Origin: an uncultured Robinsoniella sp. | GTDB lineage: Bacteria > Bacillota > Clostridia > Lachnospirales > Lachnospiraceae | DNA: 15,995 nt | Reading direction: 5' to 3' | Assembly: GCA_900539655.1 (NCBI GenBank) | Contig: UQCR01000138.1 | Location: forward strand, 1 to 15,995 | In this document: in pieces, positions 1 to 6,509 of the stretch | Layout: every line of letters starts with the position of its first letter | Position numbering within the stretch: position 1 is the first letter of the stretch | Notes under the pieces: model-generated | What the model was told of the DNA's origin: nothing | Databases searched by the model: none | What the model saw: the letters and a program-made list of their open reading frames with translations, nothing else | Position numbers and translations under genes: made by a program

Positions 1-389
1 AAAACTCGTTGAAACAAAACAAAATATTAGTTCATAAAGCAGATGCAAAAACAAAAGAAGCAGTACATAAACTAAAGGCAGGGAATCCGCCCTGGGAGGG
101 ACTTGGAAGTTTATCCCGGCTGGCTGGCTTATTCGGGCAAAGACTTTATTTTCTCAATAAAACAAAACGATATACAGACAAGCTTAAAATTAATACCGTT
201 AAGTGTATCGGATGCGGCAAATGCGAGAAGTTATGCCCCCTTGGAAATATAACGCTGCAAAATGGAACTGCCATTTCCGGCAATACATGTACCATGTGTT
301 ACCGTTGTATTAATCAATGTCCCAAGCAGGCAATTACACTGTTGGGGAAACGTGTATATGAACAAAACAGCTACAGCAAAAAGTATTGA
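1..389 (+). CDS. EFR1-type ferredoxin, C-terminal part (5' end outside window)
   Basis: The reading frame is open from the left edge to TGA at 387-389, so only about the last 128 codons are present and the true start lies outside. Two tandem [4Fe-4S] motifs are visible: CIGCGKCEKLCP followed about 20 residues later by CTMCYRCINQCP, the arrangement of a bacterial 2[4Fe-4S] ferredoxin. The stretch before them (NPPWEGLGSLSRLAGLFGQR) resembles the linker of EFR1-family proteins, which carry a flavodoxin-like domain upstream of the ferredoxin domain and total roughly 260 residues. Such a protein would be a cytoplasmic electron carrier; its partner cannot be seen. The TTG at position 9 has no ribosome binding site and is not a credible start. 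The stop codon overlaps the -35 element of the promoter for the next gene. Confidence 0.82.
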   Translation, partial: NSLKQNKILVHKADAKTKEAVHKLKAGNPPWEGLGSLSRLAGLFGQRLYFLNKTKRYTDKLKINTVKCIGCGKCEKLCPLGNITLQNGTAISGNTCTMCYRCINQCPKQAITLLGKRVYEQNSYSKKY

Positions 390-416
390 CCTTCTCGCCG
401 CGTCAAGGTGTATCAT
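386..416 (+). promoter_or_regulatory. MerR-type promoter/operator of the DUF2268 gene
   Basis: A -35 TTGACC (386-391) and a -10 TATCAT (411-416) are separated by 19 bp, the lengthened spacer typical of MerR-activated promoters. A 21-bp imperfect dyad centred at 399 (389-409) fills the spacer, with arms ACCTT..CGC and GCG..AAGGT matching at 8 of 10 positions. The promoter at 1447-1477, in front of the MerR gene, has the same -35, the same spacer length and 12 of 19 identical spacer bases. I infer that the MerR protein encoded at 1499 acts here. Confidence 0.62.
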
Positions 417-431
417 ATTTAGTGAACATAC

Positions 432-460
432 GGAAAGCCCAACCGGCTGTGGGGTTTTCC
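432..460 (+). other. Leader hairpin upstream of the DUF2268 gene
   Basis: GGAAAGCCC (432-440) pairs with GGGTTTTCC (452-460) in a 9-bp stem with one G-U pair and an 11-nt loop. It lies downstream of the expected transcription start (about 423) and before the ribosome binding site (AGAAGGAG, about 480-487). No T-run follows, so it is a poor intrinsic terminator. It could be a leader structure, or a weak 3' end for the upstream ferredoxin gene. Confidence 0.4.
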
Positions 461-495
461 AAAATCATTACTAAATATTAGAAGGAGAATTTACT

Positions 496-1407
496 ATGGA
501 AATCAAGAACATACGCTCAGATGCAATCTACCGTAAAATCATAGCTGCACCTATGGAAAAGAAGAACGATATCTATCGCTATGAGATGATGAAACCATTT
601 GAGAAAAAATGGGCATGCTACAATATTCCGCTGAAAGCGAAACAGGAAAATGGTTACGATGTTATAATGGCAAGTAATATGCTGGGTTATCTGGATCCTG
701 CGGAAATTGATGAGGCCCTGGAAGAAAGTGTGCATTTACTGTCTGATGACGCATTTTGGAATAGCTGCGGGAACGCAATAGAAGACGCACTTGTAAGATT
801 CGAGGATGCCGGCATCGAATTACCGGTGCGAAACTATCTATATACCATTCTGCTTGCGAATCCAAAGAGTCCTTACACTAAGCTCAGCGATGGATATTCC
901 GGTGATGGCGGCATACCTGGATACATCTTTGGTGCAATAATGCCCAATGATTACACCATTGGACGAATGCCTGCAGCCCTTGCTCATGAATGCAGCCATA
1001 ATGTACGGTTCCAGTTTGTGAAATGGCATGATGATATTTCTCTCGCAGGTATGATGGTCACGGAAGGTCTGGCTGAGAACTATGCCACCTTTATTTATGG
1101 TGAAGAAAAACTCGGTCCCTGGGTTAGCAAAATAGACATGGACACCCTGGAGCATTATATAAAGCCGCTTATCCGGGATGCATTAGATGTAAAAGGCATG
1201 GATAACTTAACCTCTTATCTCTATGGAGATGAAATTGCCGAAACACTGGGTTATTTTCCTGTGGGCCTGCCCTTTTGCGCCGGATATGCCTGCGGATATT
1301 ATATGATTAAATATTATTTAAAAAAGACAGGGAAAAACATTATTGAAGCAACGCTTATCCCGGAGGATGAAATATTGGAAGAAATCGAAGACTTTTGGGA
1401 TGAATAG
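496..1407 (+). CDS. DUF2268 (YjaZ-like) predicted Zn-dependent protease
   Basis: This 303-residue soluble protein has no signal peptide or membrane segment. It carries an HExxH zinc-protease motif, HECSH at residues 164-168, and a downstream TEGLAEN segment in which Glu190 or Glu194 could be the third metal ligand, as in gluzincins. This layout matches the DUF2268 family of putative zinc-dependent proteases; B. subtilis YjaZ is a member and physiological substrates are poorly known. The start follows AGAAGGAG with good spacing. Upstream lies a MerR-type promoter, and the next gene encodes a MerR regulator with a similar promoter, so expression is probably induced by that regulator's ligand. 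Peptidase activity is inferred from the motif only. Confidence 0.78.
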   Translation: MEIKNIRSDAIYRKIIAAPMEKKNDIYRYEMMKPFEKKWACYNIPLKAKQENGYDVIMASNMLGYLDPAEIDEALEESVHLLSDDAFWNSCGNAIEDALVRFEDAGIELPVRNYLYTILLANPKSPYTKLSDGYSGDGGIPGYIFGAIMPNDYTIGRMPAALAHECSHNVRFQFVKWHDDISLAGMMVTEGLAENYATFIYGEEKLGPWVSKIDMDTLEHYIKPLIRDALDVKGMDNLTSYLYGDEIAETLGYFPVGLPFCAGYACGYYMIKYYLKKTGKNIIEATLIPEDEILEEIEDFWDE

Positions 1408-1446
1408 AAATTGCCCTCCTTTCTTTTACGTATAATTATTTCCCAC

Positions 1447-1477
1447 TTGACCTTGACACCGTGTCGCAGTTTATACT
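1447..1477 (+). promoter_or_regulatory. MerR-type promoter/operator of the MerR gene
   Basis: The -35 TTGACC (1447-1452) and -10 TATACT (1472-1477) are 19 bp apart. The spacer contains the perfect core dyad GACAC-C-GTGTC (1455-1465), inside a 21-bp imperfect dyad placed exactly as in the promoter at 386-416. AAGGAGGT (1486-1493) then leads to the ATG at 1499. A long spacer with a central dyad immediately upstream of a merR gene is the usual sign of autoregulation. Confidence 0.7.
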
Positions 1478-1498
1478 GAATCTGTAAGGAGGTATAAC

Positions 1499-2482
1499 AT
1501 GGAAAAAATGACTGTTAGCCAAGTATCCAAAAGTTTGGGTATATCAACAAGAATGCTTCGCTATTACGAAAAAGCAGGATTAATCAGCAGCTTGAGAACC
1601 GAAGGATATTCCTACCGCATTTACGATGACAAAGCTGTATCCCGAATTAAACAAATCTTACTTCTTCGCAAGCTGCGAATACCTGTCCGCCAGATAGAAA
1701 TTATATTGAATAATACCAATGCTGTGGCCGCTATTGAAATCTTTCAGCAGAACATGGATGAATTAGACAAAGAAATTACGGCTCTTTCCACAATCAGGGA
1801 TATACTGAATCGTTTTGTTGTGGAACTCAGCAAAACTACGGAATTGCCGTTAAAGAACATCATACCACAGGATGATGTCCTACTGGCAACTATTGAATCC
1901 CTCGACCTTATTAGTATTAATTTCAAAGAGGAACCAACTGCCGAAAGATTAAAAAAGGCAGATGAACACCTTTCTAAAATTAATGATGTCCGCATTATTT
2001 ATCTTCCCCCGGCAACTATAGCTGCTTCTCATTATATTGGGGATGAACCTGAATTAAATGCAAATGTCCGGCTGGATCACTTTATAGTGGAAAACGCTTT
2101 GGGAAAAATAAAACCAGATTTAAGAAGGTATGGATTTAACCACCCAAACCCGGTCGATGAAACAGGATATCATGGGTATGAGGCATGGGTAACCATACCT
2201 GATGAAATGAACGTTCCTGCACCGCTTATAAAAAAGAAATTCAGCGGCGGCCTGTATGCAGCTCATATGATCTCTTTTGGTAATTTTAATGAATGGGACC
2301 CATTTCTGGAATGGGTAATGAGTAGTGAAAAGTTTGAATTTGCAGGTGATTTGCAAGATCAGGAGCATATGTGCGGCTTATTGGAAGAACACCTAAATTT
2401 CTATAGCCATATAGGATTGCCAGAAAACGAATTGGAGTTATTACAATTGGATCTTTTAATGCCAGTGAAAGAAAAAAAATAA
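1499..2482 (+). CDS. MerR-family regulator with GyrI-like effector-binding domain
   Basis: The 327-residue protein begins with a MerR winged helix-turn-helix (about residues 3-72: TVSQVSKSLGISTRMLRYYE, then the second wing through IPVRQIEIIL). A coiled-coil dimerisation helix follows (about 75-112), and then a C-terminal GyrI-like effector domain (about 160-322). That domain contains typical AHxIxxG and EWDPFLEWV-like stretches. Regulators of this build bind small, often aromatic or cationic, ligands and untwist 19-bp-spacer promoters. The start follows a strong AAGGAGGT. The paired MerR-type promoters at 386-416 and 1447-1477 suggest that it controls the DUF2268 protease gene and itself. A perfect 12-bp hairpin terminator lies 13 bases after the stop. 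The ligand cannot be deduced. Confidence 0.87.
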   Translation: MEKMTVSQVSKSLGISTRMLRYYEKAGLISSLRTEGYSYRIYDDKAVSRIKQILLLRKLRIPVRQIEIILNNTNAVAAIEIFQQNMDELDKEITALSTIRDILNRFVVELSKTTELPLKNIIPQDDVLLATIESLDLISINFKEEPTAERLKKADEHLSKINDVRIIYLPPATIAASHYIGDEPELNANVRLDHFIVENALGKIKPDLRRYGFNHPNPVDETGYHGYEAWVTIPDEMNVPAPLIKKKFSGGLYAAHMISFGNFNEWDPFLEWVMSSEKFEFAGDLQDQEHMCGLLEEHLNFYSHIGLPENELELLQLDLLMPVKEKK

Positions 2483-2495
2483 TAAGATAAAGTTC

Positions 2496-2542
2496 AGGTT
2501 GAGTGGAATATATTTTTATCCACTCAACCTTCTATCATTTTT
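2496..2542 (+). terminator. Intrinsic terminator, probably bidirectional
   Basis: AGGTTGAGTGGA (2496-2507) and its exact reverse complement (2519-2530) form a perfect 12-bp stem with an 11-nt loop. A TTTTT run follows at 2538-2542. On the minus strand the stem is followed within about 10 bases by a T-rich tract (complement of the A-run at 2472-2479). It can therefore stop both the MerR transcript and the convergent nitroreductase transcript. Confidence 0.8.
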
Positions 2543-2640
2543 AACATTCATTTTTCACAGCCGCTGGACTTTGAAGCAATTTTTGCGCAATGTTCGGTTT
2601 CTATTAAAAAATGGTATCCACAGGCTTTTCCGGTAATATT

Positions 2641-3159
2641 TTAAAGTTTTTCATAAGAAACCAATTCTTCCACCGGAATTCGGGTTCGGCTATGCCTATT
2701 GGGGTCCGCCCCTTCCTGAGCTGAATATCCAATCACTAATATATTAATTGGCTCCAGATTAGAAGGAATCTGAAATTCTTCCCGAAGAATATCCGGTTTG
2801 AAATAGCATACCCAAACACTTCCCAGGCCAAGTTCTGTGGCCTGGAGCATCATATGATCTGTCTGAATAGAAGCATCGATATCTGCAGTCTGCTTTTTAT
2901 CAAATGGACGAACCCAGGCTTTGTTGTGATCTGCACATACTATTATTGCCAGAGGCGCATTAAATATATTTGCCGCCTTACCAATCTTCTCCATTCCTTC
3001 CGGTTCCTGAACAACCAGCAGATGCACCGGCTGCAAATTAGCAGCAGTGGGTGCTGCTTGAGCTGCCTCCAGAATCTGATCCAGTTTCTCTTTCTCTACC
3101 CTTTGTTCTGTATAGGAACGCACTGAAGATCTTTTTTTCACAATCTCAAGAAAACTCAT
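2641..3159 (-). CDS. Nitroreductase-family FMN oxidoreductase
   Basis: This 172-residue protein belongs to the nitroreductase family, which uses FMN and NAD(P)H to reduce nitro compounds, quinones or flavins. Visible hallmarks are the N-terminal KKRSSVRSYTEQ phosphate-binding segment (residues 8-19), EAAQAAPTAANLQPVH (about 33-48), and the LGLGSVWVCYF segment typical of the single-domain class. The frame extends upstream to 3270, but the ATG at 3159 is preceded by AGGAGGT (3164-3170) and gives the family's usual N-terminus. It is divergent from an HxlR regulator, and HxlR (DUF24) proteins often control such flavoproteins. In B. subtilis the redox-sensing HypR activates the nitroreductase gene hypO. 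The substrate is unknown. Confidence 0.87.
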   Translation of the reverse strand: MSFLEIVKKRSSVRSYTEQRVEKEKLDQILEAAQAAPTAANLQPVHLLVVQEPEGMEKIGKAANIFNAPLAIIVCADHNKAWVRPFDKKQTADIDASIQTDHMMLQATELGLGSVWVCYFKPDILREEFQIPSNLEPINILVIGYSAQEGADPNRHSRTRIPVEELVSYEKL

Positions 3160-3247
3160 ACTTACCTCCTTTAATTCGAGTGTTGATTTATAGTTAACAG
3201 AAGCTGCCTGCAAGCAAAGGTTGATGTTTTTATCAACTTCGAATATA

Positions 3248-3275
3248 ATTATAGCATTAATTCCCATCATAGCAA
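3248..3275 (-). promoter_or_regulatory. Promoter of the nitroreductase gene
   Basis: On the minus strand a -35 TTGCTA (3275-3270) and a perfect -10 TATAAT (3253-3248) are 16 bp apart. This leaves a leader of about 80 nt, which holds a short hairpin (GTTGAT/ATCAAC, 3220-3237). The HxlR-like dyad at 3294-3317 lies just upstream of this -35, a position that suits activation. Confidence 0.5.
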
Positions 3276-3287
3276 GTATGCACTTTT

Positions 3288-3317
3288 TTGATATATAGTA
3301 CCCAAAAAGATAGTATA
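3288..3317 (+). promoter_or_regulatory. hxlR-type promoter with overlapping dyad operator
   Basis: TTGATA (3288-3293) and TAGTAT (3311-3316) form a plausible promoter with a 17-bp spacer for the HxlR gene. An imperfect dyad, TATAGTACC (3294-3302) and GATAGTATA (3309-3317) matching at 7 of 9 positions, covers the spacer and -10. A TATAGTAC-like inverted repeat is the kind of site DUF24 regulators bind. Binding here would repress its own gene while sitting upstream of the divergent nitroreductase promoter. Confidence 0.5.
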
Positions 3318-3338
3318 AGAAAATTCAGAGGTGATAAA

Positions 3339-3695
3339 ATGAGATGTCCAAGCACATATAATTGTCCGGTTGAAGCAACCCTGGAACTGATAGGTGGTAA
3401 ATACAAAGCACTGATTTTGTTTCATTTAATAGATGGAACTCTACGTTTTAGTGAACTGCATCGCAATATACCAAACGCTACCCCAAAAATGCTGACACAG
3501 CAGCTTCGGGAGCTGGAGCGTGACGGCCTGATTTTGCGGACTGTCTATCCGGTTGTTCCTCCAAAAGTGGAATACAGCCTTACAGAGTTTGGGCAAAGTA
3601 TTATTCCTGTTCTGGAATCAATGTGCAACTGGGGGAGAAACTATCTGAACGGAGATATTCTGACCGCTGTTCAATCTTCATCTTCTGTTCTGTAA
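3339..3695 (+). CDS. HxlR (DUF24)-family transcriptional regulator
   Basis: A 118-residue one-domain winged-helix protein with the family signature CPVEATLELIGGKYKALIL near the N-terminus, followed by LRFSELHRNIPNATPKMLTQ (recognition-helix region) and a VEYSLTEFGQS wing. Cys9 aligns with the conserved N-terminal cysteine that acts as the redox switch in YodB, CatR and HypR; Cys3 is an additional cysteine. The frame extends upstream to 3288, but the ATG at 3339 follows CAGAGGTG and gives the normal N-terminus. It is transcribed away from a nitroreductase gene over a 179-bp shared region. A role as thiol-, quinone- or electrophile-responsive regulator of that gene is inferred from family and context. 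Confidence 0.9.
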   Translation: MRCPSTYNCPVEATLELIGGKYKALILFHLIDGTLRFSELHRNIPNATPKMLTQQLRELERDGLILRTVYPVVPPKVEYSLTEFGQSIIPVLESMCNWGRNYLNGDILTAVQSSSSVL

Positions 3696-3749
3696 AATTG
3701 TACTTCAGATTGGATTTGTATGGAAGACTTCATCTGCCGAATTCATTAC

Positions 3750-3767
3750 TGTAAAGAAAACTTGGCA
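3750..3767 (+). promoter_or_regulatory. Operator copy 1 of the XRE/DUF6442 operon
   Basis: This is the first of three copies of the dyad pattern TG-NN-AAG-N4-CTT-GG-CA, here TGTAAAGAAAACTTGGCA. With the following A it is part of a perfect 19-bp direct repeat shared with 3809-3827. It lies upstream of the -35. Confidence 0.6.
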
Positions 3768-3774
3768 AAATTGG

Positions 3775-3803
3775 TTGACAAGTATACTTGGCAGGTATAT
3801 AAT
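3775..3803 (+). promoter_or_regulatory. Consensus sigma-A promoter of the DUF6442-XRE operon
   Basis: TTGACA (3775-3780), a 17-bp spacer and TATAAT (3798-3803) match the housekeeping consensus at every position. Such a strong promoter beside a small DNA-binding regulator implies repression when the system is idle. AAGGAGGT (3833-3840) precedes the first ATG at 3847. Confidence 0.85.
3776..3793 (+). promoter_or_regulatory. Operator copy 2, overlapping the -35
   Basis: TGACAAGTATACTTGGCA is an 18-bp dyad with a perfect CAAGTATACTTG core (3779-3790). It covers most of the -35 and part of the spacer, so a bound protein would block RNA polymerase. Confidence 0.65.
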
Positions 3804-3808
3804 AGCAA

Positions 3809-3826
3809 TGTAAAGAAAACTTGGCA
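3809..3826 (+). promoter_or_regulatory. Operator copy 3, downstream of the -10
   Basis: TGTAAAGAAAACTTGGCA is identical to copy 1 and lies just after the -10, around the expected transcription start. Copies begin at 3750, 3776 and 3809, bracketing the promoter. Confidence 0.6.
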
Positions 3827-3846
3827 ACACATAAGGAGGTTATCTT

Positions 3847-4158
3847 ATGAATAAAGAACAGATTTTATCAAGAAGCAGAGCTGAAAAAAGGGATGAAGGA
3901 ATGCAGCAAGCAGAAAACAGTGGTCGCCGAATAGGTGTCAGTGCCTTCTGCGTGGTATTTATTTTCTTAATACTTTTCAACACCTTTAAAGGTCACCAAA
4001 GCTATGCCCCCTTTGCGATGTTCTGGGCATTTATTGCTGCTGAATCGTATCCGAAATACCGTTTCACCAAGAACAAAGCATACTTAATTTCAACAGTTGC
4101 AGGCACCATTGCTTCTGCAGCGTCGCTGGTAAGCTATATACTTAGTTTATCGAGGTAA
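3847..4158 (+). CDS. DUF6442-type small membrane protein
   Basis: A 103-residue protein with a charged cytoplasmic N-terminus (about residues 1-28) and three predicted membrane segments: about 29-47 (VSAFCVVFIFLILF), about 52-68 (APFAMFWAFIAAESY) and about 78-101 (LISTVAGTIASAASLVSYIL). It resembles the DUF6442 family, small clostridial membrane proteins usually encoded next to a short XRE regulator, as here. A strong AAGGAGGT precedes the ATG. The next gene begins 4 bases after this stop, and its ribosome binding site lies in the last codons of this gene, so the two are probably translationally coupled. The function is unknown. One possibility is that the membrane partner modulates the regulator. 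Confidence 0.75.
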   Translation: MNKEQILSRSRAEKRDEGMQQAENSGRRIGVSAFCVVFIFLILFNTFKGHQSYAPFAMFWAFIAAESYPKYRFTKNKAYLISTVAGTIASAASLVSYILSLSR

Positions 4159-4162
4159 ACGT

Positions 4163-4369
4163 ATGGATGATAAGTTAGTGTTAAAAAACCATCTGAAAGA
4201 AATTCGGACAGAACAAAAGCTCTCACAAAACCAACTTGCTGAAATGGTTGGCGTATCCAGAAATACTATCAGTTCCATCGAAACAGGACAGTTTAATCCA
4301 ACTGCAAAACTTGCTTTAATTTTATGTATCGCACTGGATAGAAAATTTGAAGATCTATTCTATTTTTAG
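4163..4369 (+). CDS. Short XRE-family transcriptional regulator
   Basis: A 68-residue protein made almost entirely of a Cro/C1-type helix-turn-helix: IRTEQKLSQNQLAEMVGVSR then NTISSIETGQFNPTAKLALI, with no sensor domain. Proteins of this size (ending DRKFEDLFYF) are common in Firmicutes beside small membrane-protein genes. Its ribosome binding site (GAGG) is embedded in the end of the preceding DUF6442 gene. Three dyad sites around the operon promoter are its probable targets, suggesting autorepression. An 11-bp hairpin terminator follows about 55 bases downstream. The signal sensed is unknown. Confidence 0.88.
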   Translation: MDDKLVLKNHLKEIRTEQKLSQNQLAEMVGVSRNTISSIETGQFNPTAKLALILCIALDRKFEDLFYF

Positions 4370-4424
4370 AGCTGCTTAGCTTATGTATCAGTGAGGACAG
4401 GACCACATGGAGCATGATATATAA

Positions 4425-4463
4425 AATCCCCGGACAATACATCAGTCCGGGGATTGTGTTTTT
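4425..4463 (+). terminator. Intrinsic terminator after the XRE gene
   Basis: AATCCCCGGAC (4425-4435) pairs perfectly with GTCCGGGGATT (4445-4455) in an 11-bp GC-rich stem with a 9-nt loop. A T-run (4459-4463) follows three bases later. It sits between convergent genes and may also help end the minus-strand transcript of the secreted protein, although the minus-side T-tract is weak. Confidence 0.82.
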
Positions 4464-4496
4464 CGCTATCTTGTTTTACTTTATTTTGCTTATACT

Positions 4497-6371
4497 CTAT
4501 TTTGATTTTACATTCAATGTTTTAGATGTCTTTGCAAATAATTTCTGATATGTTTTTAATTTACTCTTAGGCACCTTAACTGTCATGTTCTTCGTTCCAT
4601 GGTTCATAGCTGTCCTCACTGTTTTTAACTTTGTGCTGTTAATGACAATTGAACAGTTCTTCTTAGCATGACAGAATACATGTTTTCCAATGGTTTCCAA
4701 TCCACTTCCAATCGTTACTTTCTTAAGATTAATGCACTTAAAGAAAGCTAATTTTTCCAGTTTCTTTACATTATTTCCAATAGAAACACTTGTAAGCCTT
4801 TTGTTATCCCTGAAAGCACCGGCTGAAACTCTGGTAACTCTGTATGTAATTCCATTAAATGTAATGGTATCCGGTATTTTTACAGATTTTGCTTTTTTAT
4901 TGGTAGTTCCAATGCAAGATACTGATTTTGTTCCTGTCACCTTATATTTTAATGATTTGGAATCGGTATAAGTACTGTTCCATTGTGCATATAAAGTCAC
5001 ATTTCCATTGATGGTGATATTTTGACCCGCTGCATAACTGGTTCCTTTTCCATTTGGAGCTGTATTCCATCCTGTAAAAAACATGGATTTACTGGTTGGA
5101 GCTACTTTCACTGTTGCCGTTTTTCCTGCCATATATTCATTTGTATCAGTTGGTGTACCCGTAACAGTTGATATCGTATTTGCATTATATGTAATTTTAT
5201 AAGTTTCAATATTCTCATAAGTTGCCGTTACTGTTACTGCATTAGCTGGCATTGAAAAGCTCGTAGTTTCACTCTTACTGTTCTCAAGAGTTACTCCGCC
5301 ATTGTTTACCGTCCATTCTTTAAATCTTTTTCCCGGAGCCGGTGTATCTGCTTTAATATTAACTTTGGTACCAGCTGCATAACTTCCATCACCCGTTCCG
5401 TTGTTTATAGTTGCCGTATATTTCAGGCTTGGATCCGGAGACCATTTTGCATAGATCGTAGCATTAACACTCAACTCTGAAAGTGTACTTAGAACTACTC
5501 CTTCTTTATCAATTACCTGTGTTCCTCTACCGTCCGCTTCCGTATAATAACCATCAAATAAATATCCTGTTTTAGTCGGGGAAGCAATCTTAGTAACCTT
5601 TTCTCCTGACCTGTCGCTGGTGGGATACCAGAGATTTCCTTTTGAATACAGAACCTCGGTACCAGCACTTACAGCCCCCTGGGTATCCATATTAACATGA
5701 ATATCTCTCATAAAAATGAGCTTGTAATCGCCTACATAATTCTTACTATACCGTGTACCAACAAAATAATATGTAGTACCACCTTCAAGCTCATAATTAA
5801 TATAGAAATTATAGCCGCTGCCACCGTCATCATTAAAAGCTAAGCACTGTTCAGGAACATATGCACCAACGTAATTTCCTTGTTGTTCTATCCTGTTACA
5901 TAAATCTTCATATTGTGTTTCCGTACATAAATAGCCATAAGAATCAATAATAGCTGTTATATATTCTGTATAGAATGTATAATATCCCCCACCATTTTCA
6001 GGTGTAGTAAATCGAAATACCTGATAATAAGGAGCTTCTCCTACAGACGCTGTCGTAACAAATTCTCTTCCGGATAAATTGACATCTATAAACTGAATTG
6101 GTGATGCTTCCTTAACGACATTCATCTCTTCTAAATCATCTAAGACTTCTTCTGACGCAACTTCTGTATCTAATGCCTCTGCTTCTGTTTCTGACACTGC
6201 TTCTGTTTCTGTTTCTAACATCGCTTCCGTTTCCAAAACAGTATTCTCTTCCACCTGGTTTCCAGGTTCTGCTGCCATAGCGCCAATGCTTCCTCCTTCA
6301 GCAATTAACGCAGCCGCCATCATAATCGATAAAACTTTGCACCATACTTTTCTACCTTTTTTCTTCGTCAT
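4497..6371 (-). CDS. Secreted InlB B-repeat / BspA-like LRR protein
   Basis: A 624-residue exported protein. Residues 1-34 are a signal peptide (basic start MTKKKGRKVW, hydrophobic core, cleavage near AMA-AEPG). An acidic Glu/Thr-rich linker follows (about 45-85), with repeated ETE units. Residues about 93-222 form a beta-rich domain resembling a pre-peptidase (PPC-like) fold. Repeats follow: an InlB B-repeat (about 255-312, GYLFDGYYTEADGRG..IYAKW), a divergent repeat (about 317-386, FKEWTVNNGG..ANAVTVTATYE) and another B-repeat (about 391-464, FFTGWNTAPNGKG..TLYAQW). A BspA-like LRR_5 region (about 500-600, VSAGAFRDNKRLTSVSIG) comes next, and the C-terminus is basic. No LPXTG or membrane anchor is visible, so attachment would be by another route. 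The ATG at 6371 follows GGAGAGG; a further upstream start has no ribosome binding site. Host- or surface-binding is plausible but inferred. Confidence 0.85.
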   Translation of the reverse strand: MTKKKGRKVWCKVLSIMMAAALIAEGGSIGAMAAEPGNQVEENTVLETEAMLETETEAVSETEAEALDTEVASEEVLDDLEEMNVVKEASPIQFIDVNLSGREFVTTASVGEAPYYQVFRFTTPENGGGYYTFYTEYITAIIDSYGYLCTETQYEDLCNRIEQQGNYVGAYVPEQCLAFNDDGGSGYNFYINYELEGGTTYYFVGTRYSKNYVGDYKLIFMRDIHVNMDTQGAVSAGTEVLYSKGNLWYPTSDRSGEKVTKIASPTKTGYLFDGYYTEADGRGTQVIDKEGVVLSTLSELSVNATIYAKWSPDPSLKYTATINNGTGDGSYAAGTKVNIKADTPAPGKRFKEWTVNNGGVTLENSKSETTSFSMPANAVTVTATYENIETYKITYNANTISTVTGTPTDTNEYMAGKTATVKVAPTSKSMFFTGWNTAPNGKGTSYAAGQNITINGNVTLYAQWNSTYTDSKSLKYKVTGTKSVSCIGTTNKKAKSVKIPDTITFNGITYRVTRVSAGAFRDNKRLTSVSIGNNVKKLEKLAFFKCINLKKVTIGSGLETIGKHVFCHAKKNCSIVINSTKLKTVRTAMNHGTKNMTVKVPKSKLKTYQKLFAKTSKTLNVKSK

Positions 6372-6429
6372 TCTATATCCTCTCCTTTGTTTTTTTATTG
6401 TTCTTTCCGTCACATATATGCAAAGAACA

Positions 6430-6457
6430 ATTTTACAAGATAATTCTATCAAACCAA
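6430..6457 (-). promoter_or_regulatory. Possible promoter of the secreted-protein gene
   Basis: On the minus strand TTGGTT (6457-6452) and TAAAAT (6435-6430) are 16 bp apart, in the 138-bp gap between the aldolase gene and this gene. The match is moderate. No convincing terminator for the aldolase operon was found in the gap, so read-through cannot be excluded. Confidence 0.33.
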
Positions 6458-6509
6458 ACACATCATAAAAACATCAATTTAAGGAATATATGAATGATAT
6501 TAAAAATAT

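Noticed and set aside
262..474. Overlapping plus-strand reading frame across the end of the ferredoxin gene.
   Set aside because: It is out of frame with a clear ferredoxin, has no ribosome binding site or recognisable domain, and covers the MerR-type promoter.
2548..2640. An open stretch of about 30 codons in frame directly after the nitroreductase stop (minus strand), with three cysteines.
   Set aside because: It has no start codon or ribosome binding site. An open run this short is expected by chance, and the nitroreductase already has its normal family length. It could be a gene remnant, but nothing supports that.
3160..3270. N-terminal extension of the nitroreductase to an upstream ATG at 3270.
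   Set aside because: The ATG at 3159 has an ideal AGGAGGT site and gives the family N-terminus. The extension would cover the promoter region and leader.
6120..6250. Short tandem-repeat locus (repeated TTCTG units).
   Set aside because: It encodes the ETE-rich acidic linker of the secreted protein. The units are irregular, and nothing indicates a separate element.
6372..6509. An intrinsic terminator ending the sugar operon.
   Set aside because: Only AT-rich, weakly self-complementary sequence is present, with no stable stem followed by a T-run on the minus strand.
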